Of a stretch of DNA of 64,000 nt, positions 35,584 through 45,531 are shown piece by piece; positions within the stretch are counted from its first letter, which is position 1, and every line of letters begins with the position of its first letter. The position numbers and the translations under genes were made by a program. This DNA comes from Rhodobacter ferrooxidans (GTDB lineage: Bacteria; Pseudomonadota; Alphaproteobacteria; Rhodobacterales; Rhodobacteraceae), in NCBI RefSeq assembly GCF_000176015.1, contig NZ_ACYY01000003.1:151987-215986 (forward strand), in the 5' to 3' direction. The notes beneath the pieces are model-generated. The model saw only the letters and a program-made list of their open reading frames with translations. It searched no databases and had not been told where the DNA came from.

Positions 35584-36819
35584 ATGCGCGACGACATCAT
35601 TCAGAACAGCTATGATGACGGCTCGCATGATGTGCTGACGGGCGAGCAGCGCATCCGCAACTTCAACATCAACTTCGGCCCGCAACACCCTGCGGCGCAT
35701 GGGGTTTTGCGGCTGGTTCTGGAGCTTGACGGCGAGATTGTCGAACGCGCCGACCCGCATATCGGCCTGTTGCACCGCGGCACCGAAAAGCTGATGGAAA
35801 GCCGCACCTATCTGCAGAACCTGCCCTACATGGACCGGCTGGACTATGTGGCGCCGATGAACCAGGAGCATGCCTATTGCCTGGCGATCGAGCGGCTGAC
35901 CGGCACGGTGATCCCGCGCCGCGCCAGTCTGATCCGGGTGCTGTTTTCCGAAATCGGCCGCTTGCTGAACCACCTGATGAACGTGACCACCGGGGCGATG
36001 GACGTGGGCGCGCTGACCCCGCCGCTGTGGGGCTTTACCGCCCGCGAAGAGCTGATGGGGTTCTACGAACGGGCCTCGGGCGCGCGGATGCATGCGGCCT
36101 ATTTCCGGCCCGGCGGCGTGCATCAGGATCTGGATGCGCGGCTGATCGACGATATCGAGACCTGGGCCATCGGGTTCCCGAAACTGCTGGACGACCTTGA
36201 CGGTCTGGTGACCGAAAACCGGGTGTTCAAGCAGCGCACCGTCGATATCGCGATCATCAGCCAGCAGGACGCGCTGGACTGGGGCTTTTCGGGGGTGATG
36301 GTGCGCGGCTCGGGCATGGCCTGGGATTTGCGCCGCGCCCAACCCTATGAATGTTATGACGAATTCGACTTTCTGGTGCCGATCGGCAAGAACGGCGACT
36401 GCTATGACCGCTATCTTCTGCGCATGGAAGAGATGCGGCAATCGACCCGGATCATCCGGCAGGCGCTGACCAAGTTGCGCGCCGAACCCGGCGAGGTGCT
36501 GGCCCGCGGCAAGATCACCCCGCCGAAACGCGGCGAGATGAAGACCTCGATGGAAGCCCTGATCCATCACTTCAAGCTTTATACCGAAGGCTTCCACGTG
36601 CCCGCCGGCCAGATCTATGCCGCGGTCGAGGCGCCGAAGGGCGAGTTCGGCGTCTATCTGGTGTCGGACGGCAGCAACAAACCCTACCGCATCAAGCTGC
36701 GCGCGCCGGGCTATGCGCATCTGCAGGCGATGGATTTCATGGCCGCGGGGCATCAATTGGCCGATGTGGCCGCGATCATGGCCACCATCGACGTGGTGTT
36801 CGGGGAGATCGACCGCTGA
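35584..36819 (+). CDS. nuoD: NADH-quinone oxidoreductase subunit D
   Basis: A 411-residue 49-kDa subunit related to NiFe hydrogenase large subunits. [37 protein letters not shown] and [17 protein letters not shown] form the quinone-site region (the conserved His of GPQHPAAHG and the Tyr of PYMDRLDY). It ends with [20 protein letters not shown], typical for the family. Start: ATG at 35584, 3 bases after the nuoC stop. Confidence 0.98.
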   Translation: MRDDIIQNSYDDGSHDVLTGEQRIRNFNINFGPQHPAAHGVLRLVLELDGEIVERADPHIGLLHRGTEKLMESRTYLQNLPYMDRLDYVAPMNQEHAYCLAIERLTGTVIPRRASLIRVLFSEIGRLLNHLMNVTTGAMDVGALTPPLWGFTAREELMGFYERASGARMHAAYFRPGGVHQDLDARLIDDIETWAIGFPKLLDDLDGLVTENRVFKQRTVDIAIISQQDALDWGFSGVMVRGSGMAWDLRRAQPYECYDEFDFLVPIGKNGDCYDRYLLRMEEMRQSTRIIRQALTKLRAEPGEVLARGKITPPKRGEMKTSMEALIHHFKLYTEGFHVPAGQIYAAVEAPKGEFGVYLVSDGSNKPYRIKLRAPGYAHLQAMDFMAAGHQLADVAAIMATIDVVFGEIDR

Positions 36820-36870
36820 TGTCCCGTTGCACCCCGTTGGCCTTTGTATCTGAAATGGCAGGATAAATTC

Positions 36871-37635
36871 ATGCTGCGCCGTCTGCACCACACCCAGCCT
36901 GCCTCGTTCGCCTTCACCCCTGCCAATCAGGCCTGGGCCGAGGGGCAGGTGTCGAAATATCCGGCGGGGCGTCAGGCTTCGGCGATCATTCCGCTGCTGT
37001 GGCGCGCGCAGGAGCAGGAAGGCTGGCTGTCGCGTCCGGCCATTGAACACGTCGCCGACATGCTGGGCATGGCCTATATCCGGGCCTTGGAAGTCGCCAC
37101 CTTCTACTTCATGTTCCAGTTGCAACCCGTTGGTTCGGTGGCAAATATCCAGATTTGCGGCACCACCTCCTGCCTGATCTGCGGTGCCGAAGACCTGATC
37201 GCGGTCTGCCGCGAGCTGATTGCCGACAAGCCGCATACGCTGTCGGCTGACGGCAAGTTTTCCTGGGAAGAGGTGGAATGTCTGGGCGCCTGCACCAATG
37301 CGCCGATGGCGCAGATCGGCAAGGACTACTACGAGGATCTGAACGCCGAGCGGTTGCGGGCGCTGATCGCGCGGTTCTCCAACGGCGAAGTGCCGGTGCC
37401 GGGGCCGCAGAATGGCCGCTATGCCAGCGAGCCTTTGGCCGGGCTGACCTCGCTGAAGGATCATGCTGCCGGTCGGGCACCGCACAACGCCTCGGTGGCG
37501 CGGGCGGTGGCGCTGGGGGATACGGTGAAGCGGATCGACGGCACCGAGGTGCCGCTGCTGACGCCCTGGCTGGGCCGGGGGGGAGTGGCGCCGAAACTGG
37601 CCGCACGGGTTCGCAAGGACGGCGGACAGGACTGA
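36871..37635 (+). CDS. nuoE: NADH-quinone oxidoreductase subunit E
   Basis: A 254-residue 24-kDa subunit with a 2Fe-2S cluster. [17 protein letters not shown] leads to the CGTTSC and CLGAC segments (ligands C96, C101, C137 and C141), the standard thioredoxin-like pattern. After residue 170 a tail of about 80 residues ([15 protein letters not shown], ending VRKDGGQD) extends beyond the E. coli protein, as in other alphaproteobacteria. The start chosen is the ATG at 36871 with AGGATAAATTC; an upstream frame to 36844 adds nine residues. Confidence 0.96.
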   Translation: MLRRLHHTQPASFAFTPANQAWAEGQVSKYPAGRQASAIIPLLWRAQEQEGWLSRPAIEHVADMLGMAYIRALEVATFYFMFQLQPVGSVANIQICGTTSCLICGAEDLIAVCRELIADKPHTLSADGKFSWEEVECLGACTNAPMAQIGKDYYEDLNAERLRALIARFSNGEVPVPGPQNGRYASEPLAGLTSLKDHAAGRAPHNASVARAVALGDTVKRIDGTEVPLLTPWLGRGGVAPKLAARVRKDGGQD

Positions 37636-37690
37636 AAGCGGACAGGACTGAAAATAGTGGCAAACGCCAAAGGGACGGGGGAAGGCTGAG

Positions 37691-38377
37691 ATGAAGAATT
37701 GCACGGAAAATAGCTGGATCGTCGGCGCGATGGCCGGGGTGGCCACGGCGCTTGCCTTGCCGCGGCTGGCGGCGGACCCGGCGTTCTTGCAGCGCACGGC
37801 GCTGGACCCGGCGCTGATCTCGACGCCGGGCGCCGAGTTCATCGGGCTTGGAGTGTTCGGCCTTGTCGGTGCCGTGCTGGCGGTGCTGTTCTGTCGTGGC
37901 TCGGCCAGGCCGGTGCCTGCGGCGGCGGTGACGCATGCGCCGGTTGCCGAACCTGCTGCGGCGCCGATGGCCGCCGTTGCCGCGATGCCGCAAGCCGCCC
38001 CCGCAGCCGCCGTGAAGGCTGCCCCTGCGGTCGAAGCCGCCCCGAAAGCCGCCGCCCCGAAAGCTGAAAAACCCGCCGCAAAGCCGAAGAAGGCTGACGG
38101 CCCGCTGCGGCTGGATGCGCCGCGCGGTGGCAAGGCCGATGATCTGAAAGAAATCGAGGGCATCGGCCCGGCGCTGGAAAAGCTGTGCAACAGCTTGGGG
38201 TTCTACCACTTTGACCAGATCGCCGCCTGGACCGATGCCGACGTGGCCTGGGTTGACCAGAACATGGCGAAATTCAAGGGCCGGATCGTGCGCGACAAAT
38301 GGGTGGCGCAGGCCAGGCTGATCGGGTCCGAGGGGCTGGAGGTCTTTCGCATCCGCGCCAAGACCAACGACTACTGA
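37691..38377 (+). CDS. membrane-anchored helix-hairpin-helix protein in nuo operon
   Basis: A 228-residue protein. Residues 1-75 hold two hydrophobic segments (WIVGAMAGVATALALPRLA and FIGLGVFGLVGAVLAVLFC). A 65-residue Ala/Pro/Lys linker follows (many AAP and AAPKA units), then a C-terminal domain DDLKEIEGIGPALEKLCNSLGFYHFDQIAAWTD, which is the flap-endonuclease-like helix-hairpin-helix seen in proteins and also fused to NuoE in some alphaproteobacteria. It ends in SEGLEVFRIRAKTNDY. Lying between nuoE and nuoF, it is probably a complex I accessory or assembly protein; DNA binding is not implied by this domain alone. ATG at 37691 after GGGGGAAGGCTGAG. Confidence 0.8.
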   Translation: MKNCTENSWIVGAMAGVATALALPRLAADPAFLQRTALDPALISTPGAEFIGLGVFGLVGAVLAVLFCRGSARPVPAAAVTHAPVAEPAAAPMAAVAAMPQAAPAAAVKAAPAVEAAPKAAAPKAEKPAAKPKKADGPLRLDAPRGGKADDLKEIEGIGPALEKLCNSLGFYHFDQIAAWTDADVAWVDQNMAKFKGRIVRDKWVAQARLIGSEGLEVFRIRAKTNDY

Positions 38378-38454
38378 GTGATGACGACGCGGACTGACAC
38401 ATTTCCGATCCGGTGCGGGCAGATGCCCCGCACCTGCGCAACGAAGGGCACGAC

Positions 38455-39750
38455 ATGCTGAAAGATCAGGACCGGATCTTTACCAACCTTTACGGGATGC
38501 ATGACCGCAGCCTTGCCGGCGCGCGCAAGCGGGGCAATTGGGATGGCACGGCCGGTTTTCTGGCCCACGGCCGCGACTGGATCGTTGATCAGGTCAAGGC
38601 CAGCGGTCTGCGTGGCCGGGGCGGCGCGGGCTTTCCCACCGGGCTGAAATGGTCGTTCATGCCCAAGGTCAGCGATGGCCGCCCGGCCTATCTGGTGATC
38701 AACGCCGACGAATCCGAACCCGGCACTTGCAAGGACCGCGAGATCATGCGGCACGACCCGCACACGCTGGTCGAAGGCGCGCTGATCGCCGGTTTCGCCA
38801 TGGGGGCGGTGGCTGGCTATATCTACATCCGCGGCGAATACATCCGCGAGCGCGAGGCGTTGCAGGCGGCGATTGACGAGGCCTATGACGCCGGGCTGAT
38901 CGGCAAGAACGCCTGCGGCTCGGGCTACAACTACGACCTTTACCTGGTGCATGGCGCCGGCGCCTACATCTGCGGCGAGGAAACCGCGATGCTGGAAAGC
39001 CTGGAGGGCAAGAAGGGCATGCCGCGGATGAAACCGCCGTTCCCTGCCGCCTCCGGCCTTTATGGCTGCCCGACCACGGTGAACAACGTCGAATCCATCG
39101 CCGTGGTGCCGACCATCCTGCGCCGCGGCGCTTCGTGGTTCGCGGGCTTTGGCCGGCCCAACAACACCGGCACCAAGCTGTTCGGCATCTCGGGCCATGT
39201 GGTGAACCCCTGCGTGGTCGAGGAGGCGATGTCGATCCCGTTGCGCGAGTTGCTGGACAAGCATTGCGGCGGTGTGCGCGGCGGCTGGAAGAACCTGAAG
39301 GCGGTGATCCCGGGTGGCTCGTCGGTGCCGATGCTGAACGCCGCACAATGCGACGAGGCGATCATGGATTTCGACTGGCTGCGCGAGCAGCGGTCCGGCC
39401 TTGGCACCGCGGCGGTGATCGTGATGGACCAATCGACCGACGTGATCAAGGCGATCTGGCGGCTGTCGAAGTTCTACAAGCACGAGTCTTGCGGCCAGTG
39501 CACCCCCTGCCGCGAGGGCACCGGCTGGATGATGCGGGTGATGGACCGCCTGGTGAAGGGCGAGGCCGAGATCGAGGAGATCGACATGCTGCTGTCGGTC
39601 ACCAAGCAGGTCGAGGGTCACACCATCTGCGCGCTTGGCGATGCGGCGGCCTGGCCCATTCAGGGTCTGGTGCGGCATTTCCGCGAGGAGATCGAGGATC
39701 GGATCAAGGCGAGGAAATCGGGGCGCATGGGCGCGATGGCGGCGGAGTAG
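38455..39750 (+). CDS. nuoF: NADH-quinone oxidoreductase subunit F
   Basis: The 431-residue 51-kDa subunit, where NADH is oxidised. [19 protein letters not shown] is the FMN/NADH Gly-rich loop, and [16 protein letters not shown] another nucleotide contact. [16 protein letters not shown] plus the later cysteine in [13 protein letters not shown] ligate 4Fe-4S cluster N3. The start is the ATG at 38455 with GAAGGGCACGAC; length equals the Paracoccus Nqo1 I recall. The next gene, a lipoprotein, begins 3 bp after the stop. Confidence 0.98.
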   Translation: MLKDQDRIFTNLYGMHDRSLAGARKRGNWDGTAGFLAHGRDWIVDQVKASGLRGRGGAGFPTGLKWSFMPKVSDGRPAYLVINADESEPGTCKDREIMRHDPHTLVEGALIAGFAMGAVAGYIYIRGEYIREREALQAAIDEAYDAGLIGKNACGSGYNYDLYLVHGAGAYICGEETAMLESLEGKKGMPRMKPPFPAASGLYGCPTTVNNVESIAVVPTILRRGASWFAGFGRPNNTGTKLFGISGHVVNPCVVEEAMSIPLRELLDKHCGGVRGGWKNLKAVIPGGSSVPMLNAAQCDEAIMDFDWLREQRSGLGTAAVIVMDQSTDVIKAIWRLSKFYKHESCGQCTPCREGTGWMMRVMDRLVKGEAEIEEIDMLLSVTKQVEGHTICALGDAAAWPIQGLVRHFREEIEDRIKARKSGRMGAMAAE

Positions 39751-39753
39751 GGC

Positions 39754-40125
39754 ATGAAACGCGCGCTGATCCTTCCGGTGTTGCTGGCGGCCTGTGTTCA
39801 GGCCGCGCCGCCCGTGGGCATGCCCGACGGGCTGCCGGACGGCACCTCGATCAAGGTTGGCGGCAAGGTGCTGGTGGCGCGGCAGATGCGCGATTGGCCG
39901 CAGATGATCGCCCCGGTCAGCGCCGAAACCGGCCAGACCGTGATCGTGCAATCGGGCACGGCGGAGACGGTGATCATTTCCGGCAGCCCGGACAGCCGGG
40001 CGCTGGCGATTGCAGCCTTGGCGCAGTTCTGTGGCCGCGAGATCGACCCCGACGGGTTCGACACGCAATATGTCTATCAGGAGCCGAAGTCCGGCGACTG
40101 GTGGTTTGACGGGTTCTGCGGATGA
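39754..40125 (+). CDS. small lipoprotein in nuo operon (first of a tandem pair)
   Basis: A 123-residue protein with a very short lipoprotein signal MKRALILPVLLAAC (lipobox LAAC). The mature domain has a cysteine in AIAALAQFCGRE and ends in SGDWWFDGFCG, so one disulfide is likely. The final GxWxFxGxC motif recurs in the next gene, suggesting duplication and divergence. Starts 3 bp after nuoF and overlaps the following gene by 4 bp (ATGA). I do not recognise a named family. It should be anchored in the inner or outer membrane facing the periplasm. Confidence 0.72.
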   Translation: MKRALILPVLLAACVQAAPPVGMPDGLPDGTSIKVGGKVLVARQMRDWPQMIAPVSAETGQTVIVQSGTAETVIISGSPDSRALAIAALAQFCGREIDPDGFDTQYVYQEPKSGDWWFDGFCG

Positions 40126-40481
40126 AGCGGGGCAGGGCAACATCGGGGCTGGTTCTGGCAATGGCGGGGCTGTCGGCCTGCGTCTCGCCTGCGGCAGCGG
40201 TGCGGCCTTTGGCCGAACCCGTGGCGGTGCCGGTGTCGCTGAACGGCGCAAGCTTTGCCGCGCGGATCGAGCCGGGGCCTGCGGGGCATCGCTTTACGGC
40301 CAACGGCGCGCAGCCGGTGGCGGGCTTGACGGTGGCGGTGGCGGCCCTGGCGCGCGATCAGGGCAAGCTGGCCAAGGACGTGGCGCAAGCGGCCTGCCTT
40401 GCGCAGAACCGCCGGTTCGACGGCTCGGCCTTGGGGCGCTATGCCTCGGGCAACTGGATATTCAACGGGGCCTGCGCATGA
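40122..40481 (+). CDS. small lipoprotein in nuo operon (second of tandem pair)
   Basis: A 119-residue protein with signal MKRGRATSGLVLAMAGLSAC (lipobox LSAC). The mature part is Ala-rich with beta segments, a cysteine in VAQAACLAQN, and the ending [12 protein letters not shown], which mirrors the GDWWFDGFCG of the preceding gene. The two proteins probably share a fold. It overlaps the neighbours on both sides by 4 bp (ATGA), so translation of nuoF-lipoprotein-lipoprotein-next gene is likely coupled. Function unknown. Confidence 0.72.
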   Translation: MKRGRATSGLVLAMAGLSACVSPAAAVRPLAEPVAVPVSLNGASFAARIEPGPAGHRFTANGAQPVAGLTVAVAALARDQGKLAKDVAQAACLAQNRRFDGSALGRYASGNWIFNGACA

Positions 40482-40984
40482 GTGGAACGCAGAAATTGAG
40501 TGGTTGGTTGGTTGTTCCAGTCGTCTTCTTCGTTTGGGGCGTCAGTTCGGTCTGGAACTGGGCATCGGAAACGCTTTCTTCGACAGGCGGACCCGAACAA
40601 CGAGTTTCAGCGCAATCAGCCGCTGTTTCGGATACGGTCACCGAAGTCGAGGCGACGCCGGACGACGAAATTTTTCTTTGCCGTGCCGCAATTGCAGAAA
40701 TGATGGGACGCGACTTGGGAATTGTCAAAGCGGTTAGGCGGTTGGACGGTACGGTAGGCACCAACTACCGCCGCCCGACTGATGGGAAAATCTGGCAGAA
40801 TGTTTGCCGCGTGGAAGGCTCAAGAATTGTTTGGGCGTCTCTTGAAGATAATGGTTCTGTTGGACGGTGGCGGACACACCCTGACGATGAAGTTGTGACC
40901 TTCACTTTGCAAAGCGGCAGTGTGACGATTCATCAGACTTTTGCCGATGGCAGTGCCACGTCAGATACGTTCAAGCGGGATTGA
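40478..40984 (+). CDS. AT-rich single-TM protein inserted before nuoG
   Basis: A 168-residue protein with one N-terminal membrane helix ([20 protein letters not shown]), a Ser/Thr-rich stretch, then a soluble domain beginning [18 protein letters not shown]. This ends near [16 protein letters not shown], with two cysteines (FLC, NVC). The DNA is clearly less GC-rich than the nuo genes: in the 60 bases 40801-40860 I count 28 G/C. Start ATG at 40478 overlaps the upstream stop by 4 bp and nuoG begins 4 bp after its end. No known family recognised; composition suggests recent acquisition. Confidence 0.7.
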   Translation: MSGTQKLSGWLVVPVVFFVWGVSSVWNWASETLSSTGGPEQRVSAQSAAVSDTVTEVEATPDDEIFLCRAAIAEMMGRDLGIVKAVRRLDGTVGTNYRRPTDGKIWQNVCRVEGSRIVWASLEDNGSVGRWRTHPDDEVVTFTLQSGSVTIHQTFADGSATSDTFKRD

Positions 40985-40988
40985 TAGA

Positions 40989-43007
40989 ATGACCAACCTC
41001 AAGAAAATCAGCATTGATGGCACCGTGGTCGAGGTTGACGGCGCGATGACGCTGATCCAGGCCTGCGAAGTGGCGGGCGTGCAGGTGCCGCGGTTCTGCT
41101 ATCACGAACGGCTGACCATCGCCGGCAACTGCCGGATGTGTCTGGTCGAGGTGCTGGGCGGGCCGCCGAAGCCTGCCGCAAGCTGTGCGATGCAGGTGAA
41201 AGACCTGCGCCCCGGCCCGAATGGTGAGCCTCCCGTTGTCAAGACCAACTCGCCGATGGTCAAGAAAGCCCGCGAAGGGGTGATGGAGTTCCTGCTGATC
41301 AATCATCCGCTGGATTGCCCGATCTGCGATCAGGGCGGCGAATGTGACCTGCAGGATCAGGCGATGGCCTTTGGCGTCGATTTCAGCCGCTACCGCGAAC
41401 CGAAACGCGCCAGCGATGATCTGGACCTTGGGCCGCTGGTCTCGACCCAGATGACCCGCTGCATCTCCTGCACCCGTTGCGTGCGCTTTACCTCGGAAGT
41501 CGCGGGTATCCTGCAGATGGGGCAAACCGGGCGCGGCGAGGATGCCGAGATTACGACCTATCTGGGCCTCAGCTTGGACAGCAACATGCAGGGCAACATC
41601 ATCGACCTGTGCCCGGTGGGCGCGCTGACTTCCAAGCCCTATGCCTTCACCGCCCGGCCGTGGGAACTGGCCAAGACCGAATCCATCGACGTGATGGATG
41701 CGCTTGGCAGCAATATCCGCATCGACACCAAGGGCCGCGAAGTCATGCGCATCCTGCCGCGCAACCATGACGGCGTGAACGAGGAATGGATCTCCGACAA
41801 GACCCGCTTCATCTGGGATGGCTTGCGGCGGCAGCGGCTGGACGTGCCTTATATCCGGGTGGATGGCAAGCTGCGCAAGGCAAGCTGGCCCGAGGCGCTG
41901 GCGGCGGTGGCGAAGGCCGTGAAGGGTAAAAAGGTTGCCGGTCTGGTGGGCGATCTGGTGCCGGTCGAGGCGGCTTATTCGTTGAAACTGCTGGTGGAAT
42001 CCTTGGGCGGCCATGTCGAATGTCGCACCGATGGCGCGCGGCTGCCTGCCGGGAACCGCTCGGCTTACGTCGGCACCGCCAGCATTGAAGACCTCGACAG
42101 CGCCGAGATGATCCACCTGATCGGCACCAACCCGCGGCTGGAAGCGCCGGTGCTGAATGCCCGCATCCGCAAGGCCTGGGCCCGCGGGGCCACGGTGGAA
42201 CTGATCGGTGAAGCGGTCGATCTGACCTATGACTATGTGCATGTCGGCACCGGGCGCAAGGCGCTGGTGGCGCTGGCGGCGCAGCAGATCGTCGGCACGC
42301 CGGAAAAGGGCACGGTGGTCATCATCGGGCAGGGTGCCTTGAACGAGGCGGATGGCGAGGCGGTGCTGGCGCAGGCGATGTCGCTGGCAGAGCGCAACAA
42401 CGGCAAGCTGCTGGTGCTGCATACGGCGGCGGGCCGGGTTGGCGCGATGGATGTGGGGGCTGTCACTGAAGGCGGGCTGCTGGCCGCGACCGAGGGCGCG
42501 GAAGTTATCTTTAACCTTGGGGCGGATGAGGTGGAAATCGCCGCTGGCCCCTTCGTGATCTATCAGGGCAGCCACGGCGACCGTGGGGCGATGCGGGCCG
42601 ATGTGATCCTGCCCGCCGCCGCCTATACGGAAGAAAACGCCCTGTTCGTCAACACCGAAGGTCGGCCGCAACTGGCGTTCCGCGCCGGTTTCGCGCCGGG
42701 CGAGGCCAAGGAGAACTGGGCGATCCTGCGGGCGGTCTCGGCCGAACTGGGGCAGACCTTGCCTTGGGACAGTCTGGCAGCCCTGCGCCGGGCGCTTATC
42801 GCCGCCCACCCGCATCTGGGGGCGGTGGACGTGGTGCCGGAAAACCGGTGGCAACCGCTGCCGCTGCGCGCCCCGGCGGATGCCGATTTCCGCAATGCGA
42901 TCAAGGATTTCTACCTGACCAACCCGATTGCCCGTGCCAGCGCCGTGATGGCCGAACTGTCGGCCAACCATGCCGCGCGGGCCAAGACCCAGATGGCGGC
43001 GGAGTAA
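40989..43007 (+). CDS. nuoG: NADH-quinone oxidoreductase subunit G
   Basis: A 672-residue 75-kDa subunit. The N-terminal ferredoxin-type domain has [19 protein letters not shown] and ASCAM (2Fe-2S N1b); [19 protein letters not shown] (N5 His/Cys and N4) and CISCTRC with CPVGAL (4Fe-4S) follow. The C-terminal half is a degenerate molybdopterin-oxidoreductase domain without cofactor residues. The length is close to Paracoccus Nqo3 rather than the 900 residues of E. coli NuoG. Start ATG at 40989; a lipoprotein gene starts 3 bp after the stop. Confidence 0.98.
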   Translation: MTNLKKISIDGTVVEVDGAMTLIQACEVAGVQVPRFCYHERLTIAGNCRMCLVEVLGGPPKPAASCAMQVKDLRPGPNGEPPVVKTNSPMVKKAREGVMEFLLINHPLDCPICDQGGECDLQDQAMAFGVDFSRYREPKRASDDLDLGPLVSTQMTRCISCTRCVRFTSEVAGILQMGQTGRGEDAEITTYLGLSLDSNMQGNIIDLCPVGALTSKPYAFTARPWELAKTESIDVMDALGSNIRIDTKGREVMRILPRNHDGVNEEWISDKTRFIWDGLRRQRLDVPYIRVDGKLRKASWPEALAAVAKAVKGKKVAGLVGDLVPVEAAYSLKLLVESLGGHVECRTDGARLPAGNRSAYVGTASIEDLDSAEMIHLIGTNPRLEAPVLNARIRKAWARGATVELIGEAVDLTYDYVHVGTGRKALVALAAQQIVGTPEKGTVVIIGQGALNEADGEAVLAQAMSLAERNNGKLLVLHTAAGRVGAMDVGAVTEGGLLAATEGAEVIFNLGADEVEIAAGPFVIYQGSHGDRGAMRADVILPAAAYTEENALFVNTEGRPQLAFRAGFAPGEAKENWAILRAVSAELGQTLPWDSLAALRRALIAAHPHLGAVDVVPENRWQPLPLRAPADADFRNAIKDFYLTNPIARASAVMAELSANHAARAKTQMAAE

Positions 43008-43010
43008 CCG

Positions 43011-43412
43011 ATGCAAGCCAGCCGCAGCCTTGCCGCGACCCTGATCACCGCCCTGGCGGTCAGTGGCTGCGCGCAAACCGCGGATGTGACGCAGGGCGAT
43101 TTCGCGCCCGGCTATGACGGGATCGAGACCATCCTGCTGGACGGCGATCTGGTCAACTTTCGTGTCGCCATGAAAGGCGCGCGCGACAACGAGGATGTGG
43201 CCGCCTACGCACGCTGTGCGGCGGCGCAATACGCCCTGATCCGCGGTTTCGGCTTCGCGCGGCATGTGCGGACCAACGTGGCGAAATCAGGGGACGTTTG
43301 GCGCGGCGATGCGGTCTATACCATATCGCCGGCGCTGCCTCGCGGGCTAAAAACCATCGACGCCGAAGTGACGGTGCGCGATTGCGGCGCCCAGGGGATA
43401 CCGACGGTATGA
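43011..43412 (+). CDS. small lipoprotein between nuoG and nuoH
   Basis: A 133-residue protein with signal MQASRSLAATLITALAVSGC (lipobox VSGC). The body YDGIETILLDGDLVNFRVAM, the pair DVAAYARCAAAQYALIRGFGF and the ending EVTVRDCGAQGIPTV give an alpha/beta domain with two cysteines. It resembles small lipoproteins found in other Rhodobacterales genomes, but I cannot name the family. It lies 3 bp behind nuoG and 15 bp before nuoH, so it is certainly co-transcribed with complex I. Confidence 0.75.
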   Translation: MQASRSLAATLITALAVSGCAQTADVTQGDFAPGYDGIETILLDGDLVNFRVAMKGARDNEDVAAYARCAAAQYALIRGFGFARHVRTNVAKSGDVWRGDAVYTISPALPRGLKTIDAEVTVRDCGAQGIPTV

Positions 43413-43427
43413 GGAATGTGAGGCACC

Positions 43428-44465
43428 ATGGCTGAGTTTTTCCAGACGGGCTTGGGGACGGCGCTGCTGATCGCGGCGCAAAGCATGCTGGTCGTCACCT
43501 TCGTGATGGTCAGCCTGCTGTTCCTGGTCTATGGCGACCGCAAGATCTGGGCGGCGGTGCAGATGCGGCGCGGGCCGAACGTGGTGGGGCCCTGGGGCAT
43601 CCTGCAAACCGTGGCCGACGCGCTGAAATACGTGGTCAAGGAAATCGTCATCCCGGCAGGCGCCGACCGTCCGGTGTTCTTTCTGGCACCGATGCTGTCT
43701 TTCGTGCTGGCGGTGCTGGCCTGGGCGGTCATTCCGTTCAATCAGGGCTGGGTGCTGTCGGATATCAACGTGGCCCTGCTGTTCGTGTTCGCCGTCTCCT
43801 CCTTGGAGGTTTACGGCGTGATCATGGGCGGCTGGGCTTCGAACTCGAAATACCCGTTCCTTGGCAGCTTGCGGTCGGCGGCGCAGATGATCTCCTACGA
43901 AGTGTCGTTGGGGCTGATCATCATCGGCATCATCATCTCGACCGGTTCGATGAACTTCTCGGCGATTGTCGAGGCGCAGAAGGGGTCTTTGGGCCTGTTG
44001 AACTGGTATTGGCTGCCGCATCTGCCGATGGTGGTGCTGTTCTTCATCAGCGCATTGGCCGAAACCAACCGCCCGCCATTCGATCTGCCGGAGGCGGAAT
44101 CCGAACTGGTGGCGGGGTTCATGGTCGAGTATTCCTCGACCCCCTACCTTCTGTTCATGGCCGGCGAATACATCGCCATCTTCCTGATGTGCGCGCTGAT
44201 GAGCCTGCTGTTCTTCGGCGGCTGGCTGTCACCGATCCCCGGCCTGCCCGACAGCTCGCTGTGGATGGTCGGCAAGATGGCGTTCTTCTTCTTCCTGTTC
44301 GCCATGGTGAAGGCCATCGTGCCGCGCTACCGCTATGACCAGTTGATGCGGATCGGCTGGAAGGTGTTCCTGCCGCTCAGCCTCGCCTGGGTGGTGATCG
44401 TGGCGTTCCTGGCGAAATTCGGCGTGATGGGCGGGCTTTGGGCACGCTGGACGGTGGGGGGTTAA
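43428..44465 (+). CDS. nuoH: NADH-quinone oxidoreductase subunit H
   Basis: A 345-residue membrane subunit with eight helices that forms the quinone channel entrance. [63 protein letters not shown] and [20 protein letters not shown] are all family signatures, with the glutamates of the E-channel present. Start ATG at 43428 after GAATGTGAGGCACC. The stop codon TAA shares its last base with the ATG of the next, AT-rich gene. Confidence 0.98.
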   Translation: MAEFFQTGLGTALLIAAQSMLVVTFVMVSLLFLVYGDRKIWAAVQMRRGPNVVGPWGILQTVADALKYVVKEIVIPAGADRPVFFLAPMLSFVLAVLAWAVIPFNQGWVLSDINVALLFVFAVSSLEVYGVIMGGWASNSKYPFLGSLRSAAQMISYEVSLGLIIIGIIISTGSMNFSAIVEAQKGSLGLLNWYWLPHLPMVVLFFISALAETNRPPFDLPEAESELVAGFMVEYSSTPYLLFMAGEYIAIFLMCALMSLLFFGGWLSPIPGLPDSSLWMVGKMAFFFFLFAMVKAIVPRYRYDQLMRIGWKVFLPLSLAWVVIVAFLAKFGVMGGLWARWTVGG

Positions 44466-45040
44466 TGGGAATGTTTTCCCCAGCCTTTGCAACGCCCACG
44501 CTGCTCTTCGCCGCATCGCTCCAACTTGTGCCGACAAGTGCTGCGGCACAGAATGATGGCCTGACATTGCGGAGTTTAGTTTTGGCGCGGTGTGGCGCAG
44601 AACTCGCATCGTATGAAGAAACAGTTCCGGCAGGCATTTCGATTTTTCAGGGCCGAGGAGGCGAGTTTGAACTCGACCCCTCGCGGGAATCCATAAACCA
44701 AGTTGGTGCGTGGCTAAGTACCGTGTATCCGCTGCTTGATGCCTTCCTAATTGGGAAGGCACCGTTACGGCCGGAGCAGCGACGCGATGTAGCTTCGAGC
44801 CTTGGTCGGGCACTCGACCTAACCCGTTGCTTAATGCCCAGTTCGGCACAATTGGACGTTTACAAGATGGACGGTCCTCCGGATGCGGCCGAAATTATAC
44901 AGTCGGCTGAATGCTATATCCCTCGTGCGAATATTGTTTATGAGGCGATGCTTACCGACATGGGTGCGACCGAGTTGCGTGCCTTAAGAGAAGAACAGTC
45001 GAAAGCTGCATCGGCATGCGCTAGTGAGGACTTGCAATGA
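44465..45040 (+). CDS. AT-rich exported protein inserted between nuoH and nuoI
   Basis: A 191-residue protein starting [21 protein letters not shown], a signal peptide ending SAAAQ. The mature domain is mainly helical with cysteines at ARCGAEL, LTRCLMP, AECYIP and SACASEDLQ, so two disulfides are possible. The DNA is strikingly AT-richer than the flanks: 27 G/C in the 60 bases 44881-44940, against 42 in 45241-45300 inside nuoI. It is joined to nuoH by TAATG and to nuoI by ATGA. No family recognised. It looks like a cargo gene acquired from a lower-GC source and fitted into the operon without disturbing reading frames. Confidence 0.72.
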   Translation: MGMFSPAFATPTLLFAASLQLVPTSAAAQNDGLTLRSLVLARCGAELASYEETVPAGISIFQGRGGEFELDPSRESINQVGAWLSTVYPLLDAFLIGKAPLRPEQRRDVASSLGRALDLTRCLMPSSAQLDVYKMDGPPDAAEIIQSAECYIPRANIVYEAMLTDMGATELRALREEQSKAASACASEDLQ

Positions 45041-45531
45041 GCAACATCGACTACGGCCGCGCCGTCAAGTATTTCCTGATGTGGGATTTCATCAAGGGCT
45101 TCGGCCTGGGGATGAAGTATTTCCTGGCGCCGAAGGACACGCTGAACTACCCGCACGAGAAGGGCAAACTCAGCCCGCGGTTCCGCGGCGAACACGCGCT
45201 GCGCCGCTATCCCAATGGCGAGGAACGCTGCATCGCCTGCAAGCTGTGCGAGGCGATCTGCCCGGCGCAGGCCATCACCATCGACGCCGAACCGCGTGCC
45301 GATGGCAGCAGGCGGACCACCCGCTATGACATCGACATGACCAAATGCATCTACTGCGGCTTCTGTCAGGAAGCCTGCCCGGTGGATGCCATCGTCGAAG
45401 GCCCGAACTTCGAATTCTCGACCGAGACCCGCGAGGAGCTGTTCTACAACAAGGAAAAGCTGCTGGCCAACGGCGCGCAATGGGAAGCCGAGATCGCCCG
45501 CAACCTTGAAATGGACGCGCCCTACAGATGA
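45037..45531 (+). CDS. nuoI: NADH-quinone oxidoreductase subunit I
   Basis: A 164-residue ferredoxin-like subunit with two 4Fe-4S clusters (N6a, N6b): [18 protein letters not shown] and [40 protein letters not shown] is the conserved C-terminal part. It links NuoG to NuoB in the peripheral arm. Its ATG overlaps the upstream exported-protein stop by 4 bp and its own stop overlaps the next gene the same way. Confidence 0.98.
   Translation: MSNIDYGRAVKYFLMWDFIKGFGLGMKYFLAPKDTLNYPHEKGKLSPRFRGEHALRRYPNGEERCIACKLCEAICPAQAITIDAEPRADGSRRTTRYDIDMTKCIYCGFCQEACPVDAIVEGPNFEFSTETREELFYNKEKLLANGAQWEAEIARNLEMDAPYR

Noticed and set aside
34963..38190. Minus-strand open frame of about 1075 codons opposite nuoC-nuoE
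   Set aside because: Same kind of antisense shadow; no start signal or recognisable domain, and the opposite strand encodes certain complex I subunits.
40478..45040. Prophage or integrative element as origin of the AT-rich genes in the nuo operon
   Set aside because: No integrase, phage structural gene, direct repeats or tRNA nearby; the two genes are single insertions at operon junctions.
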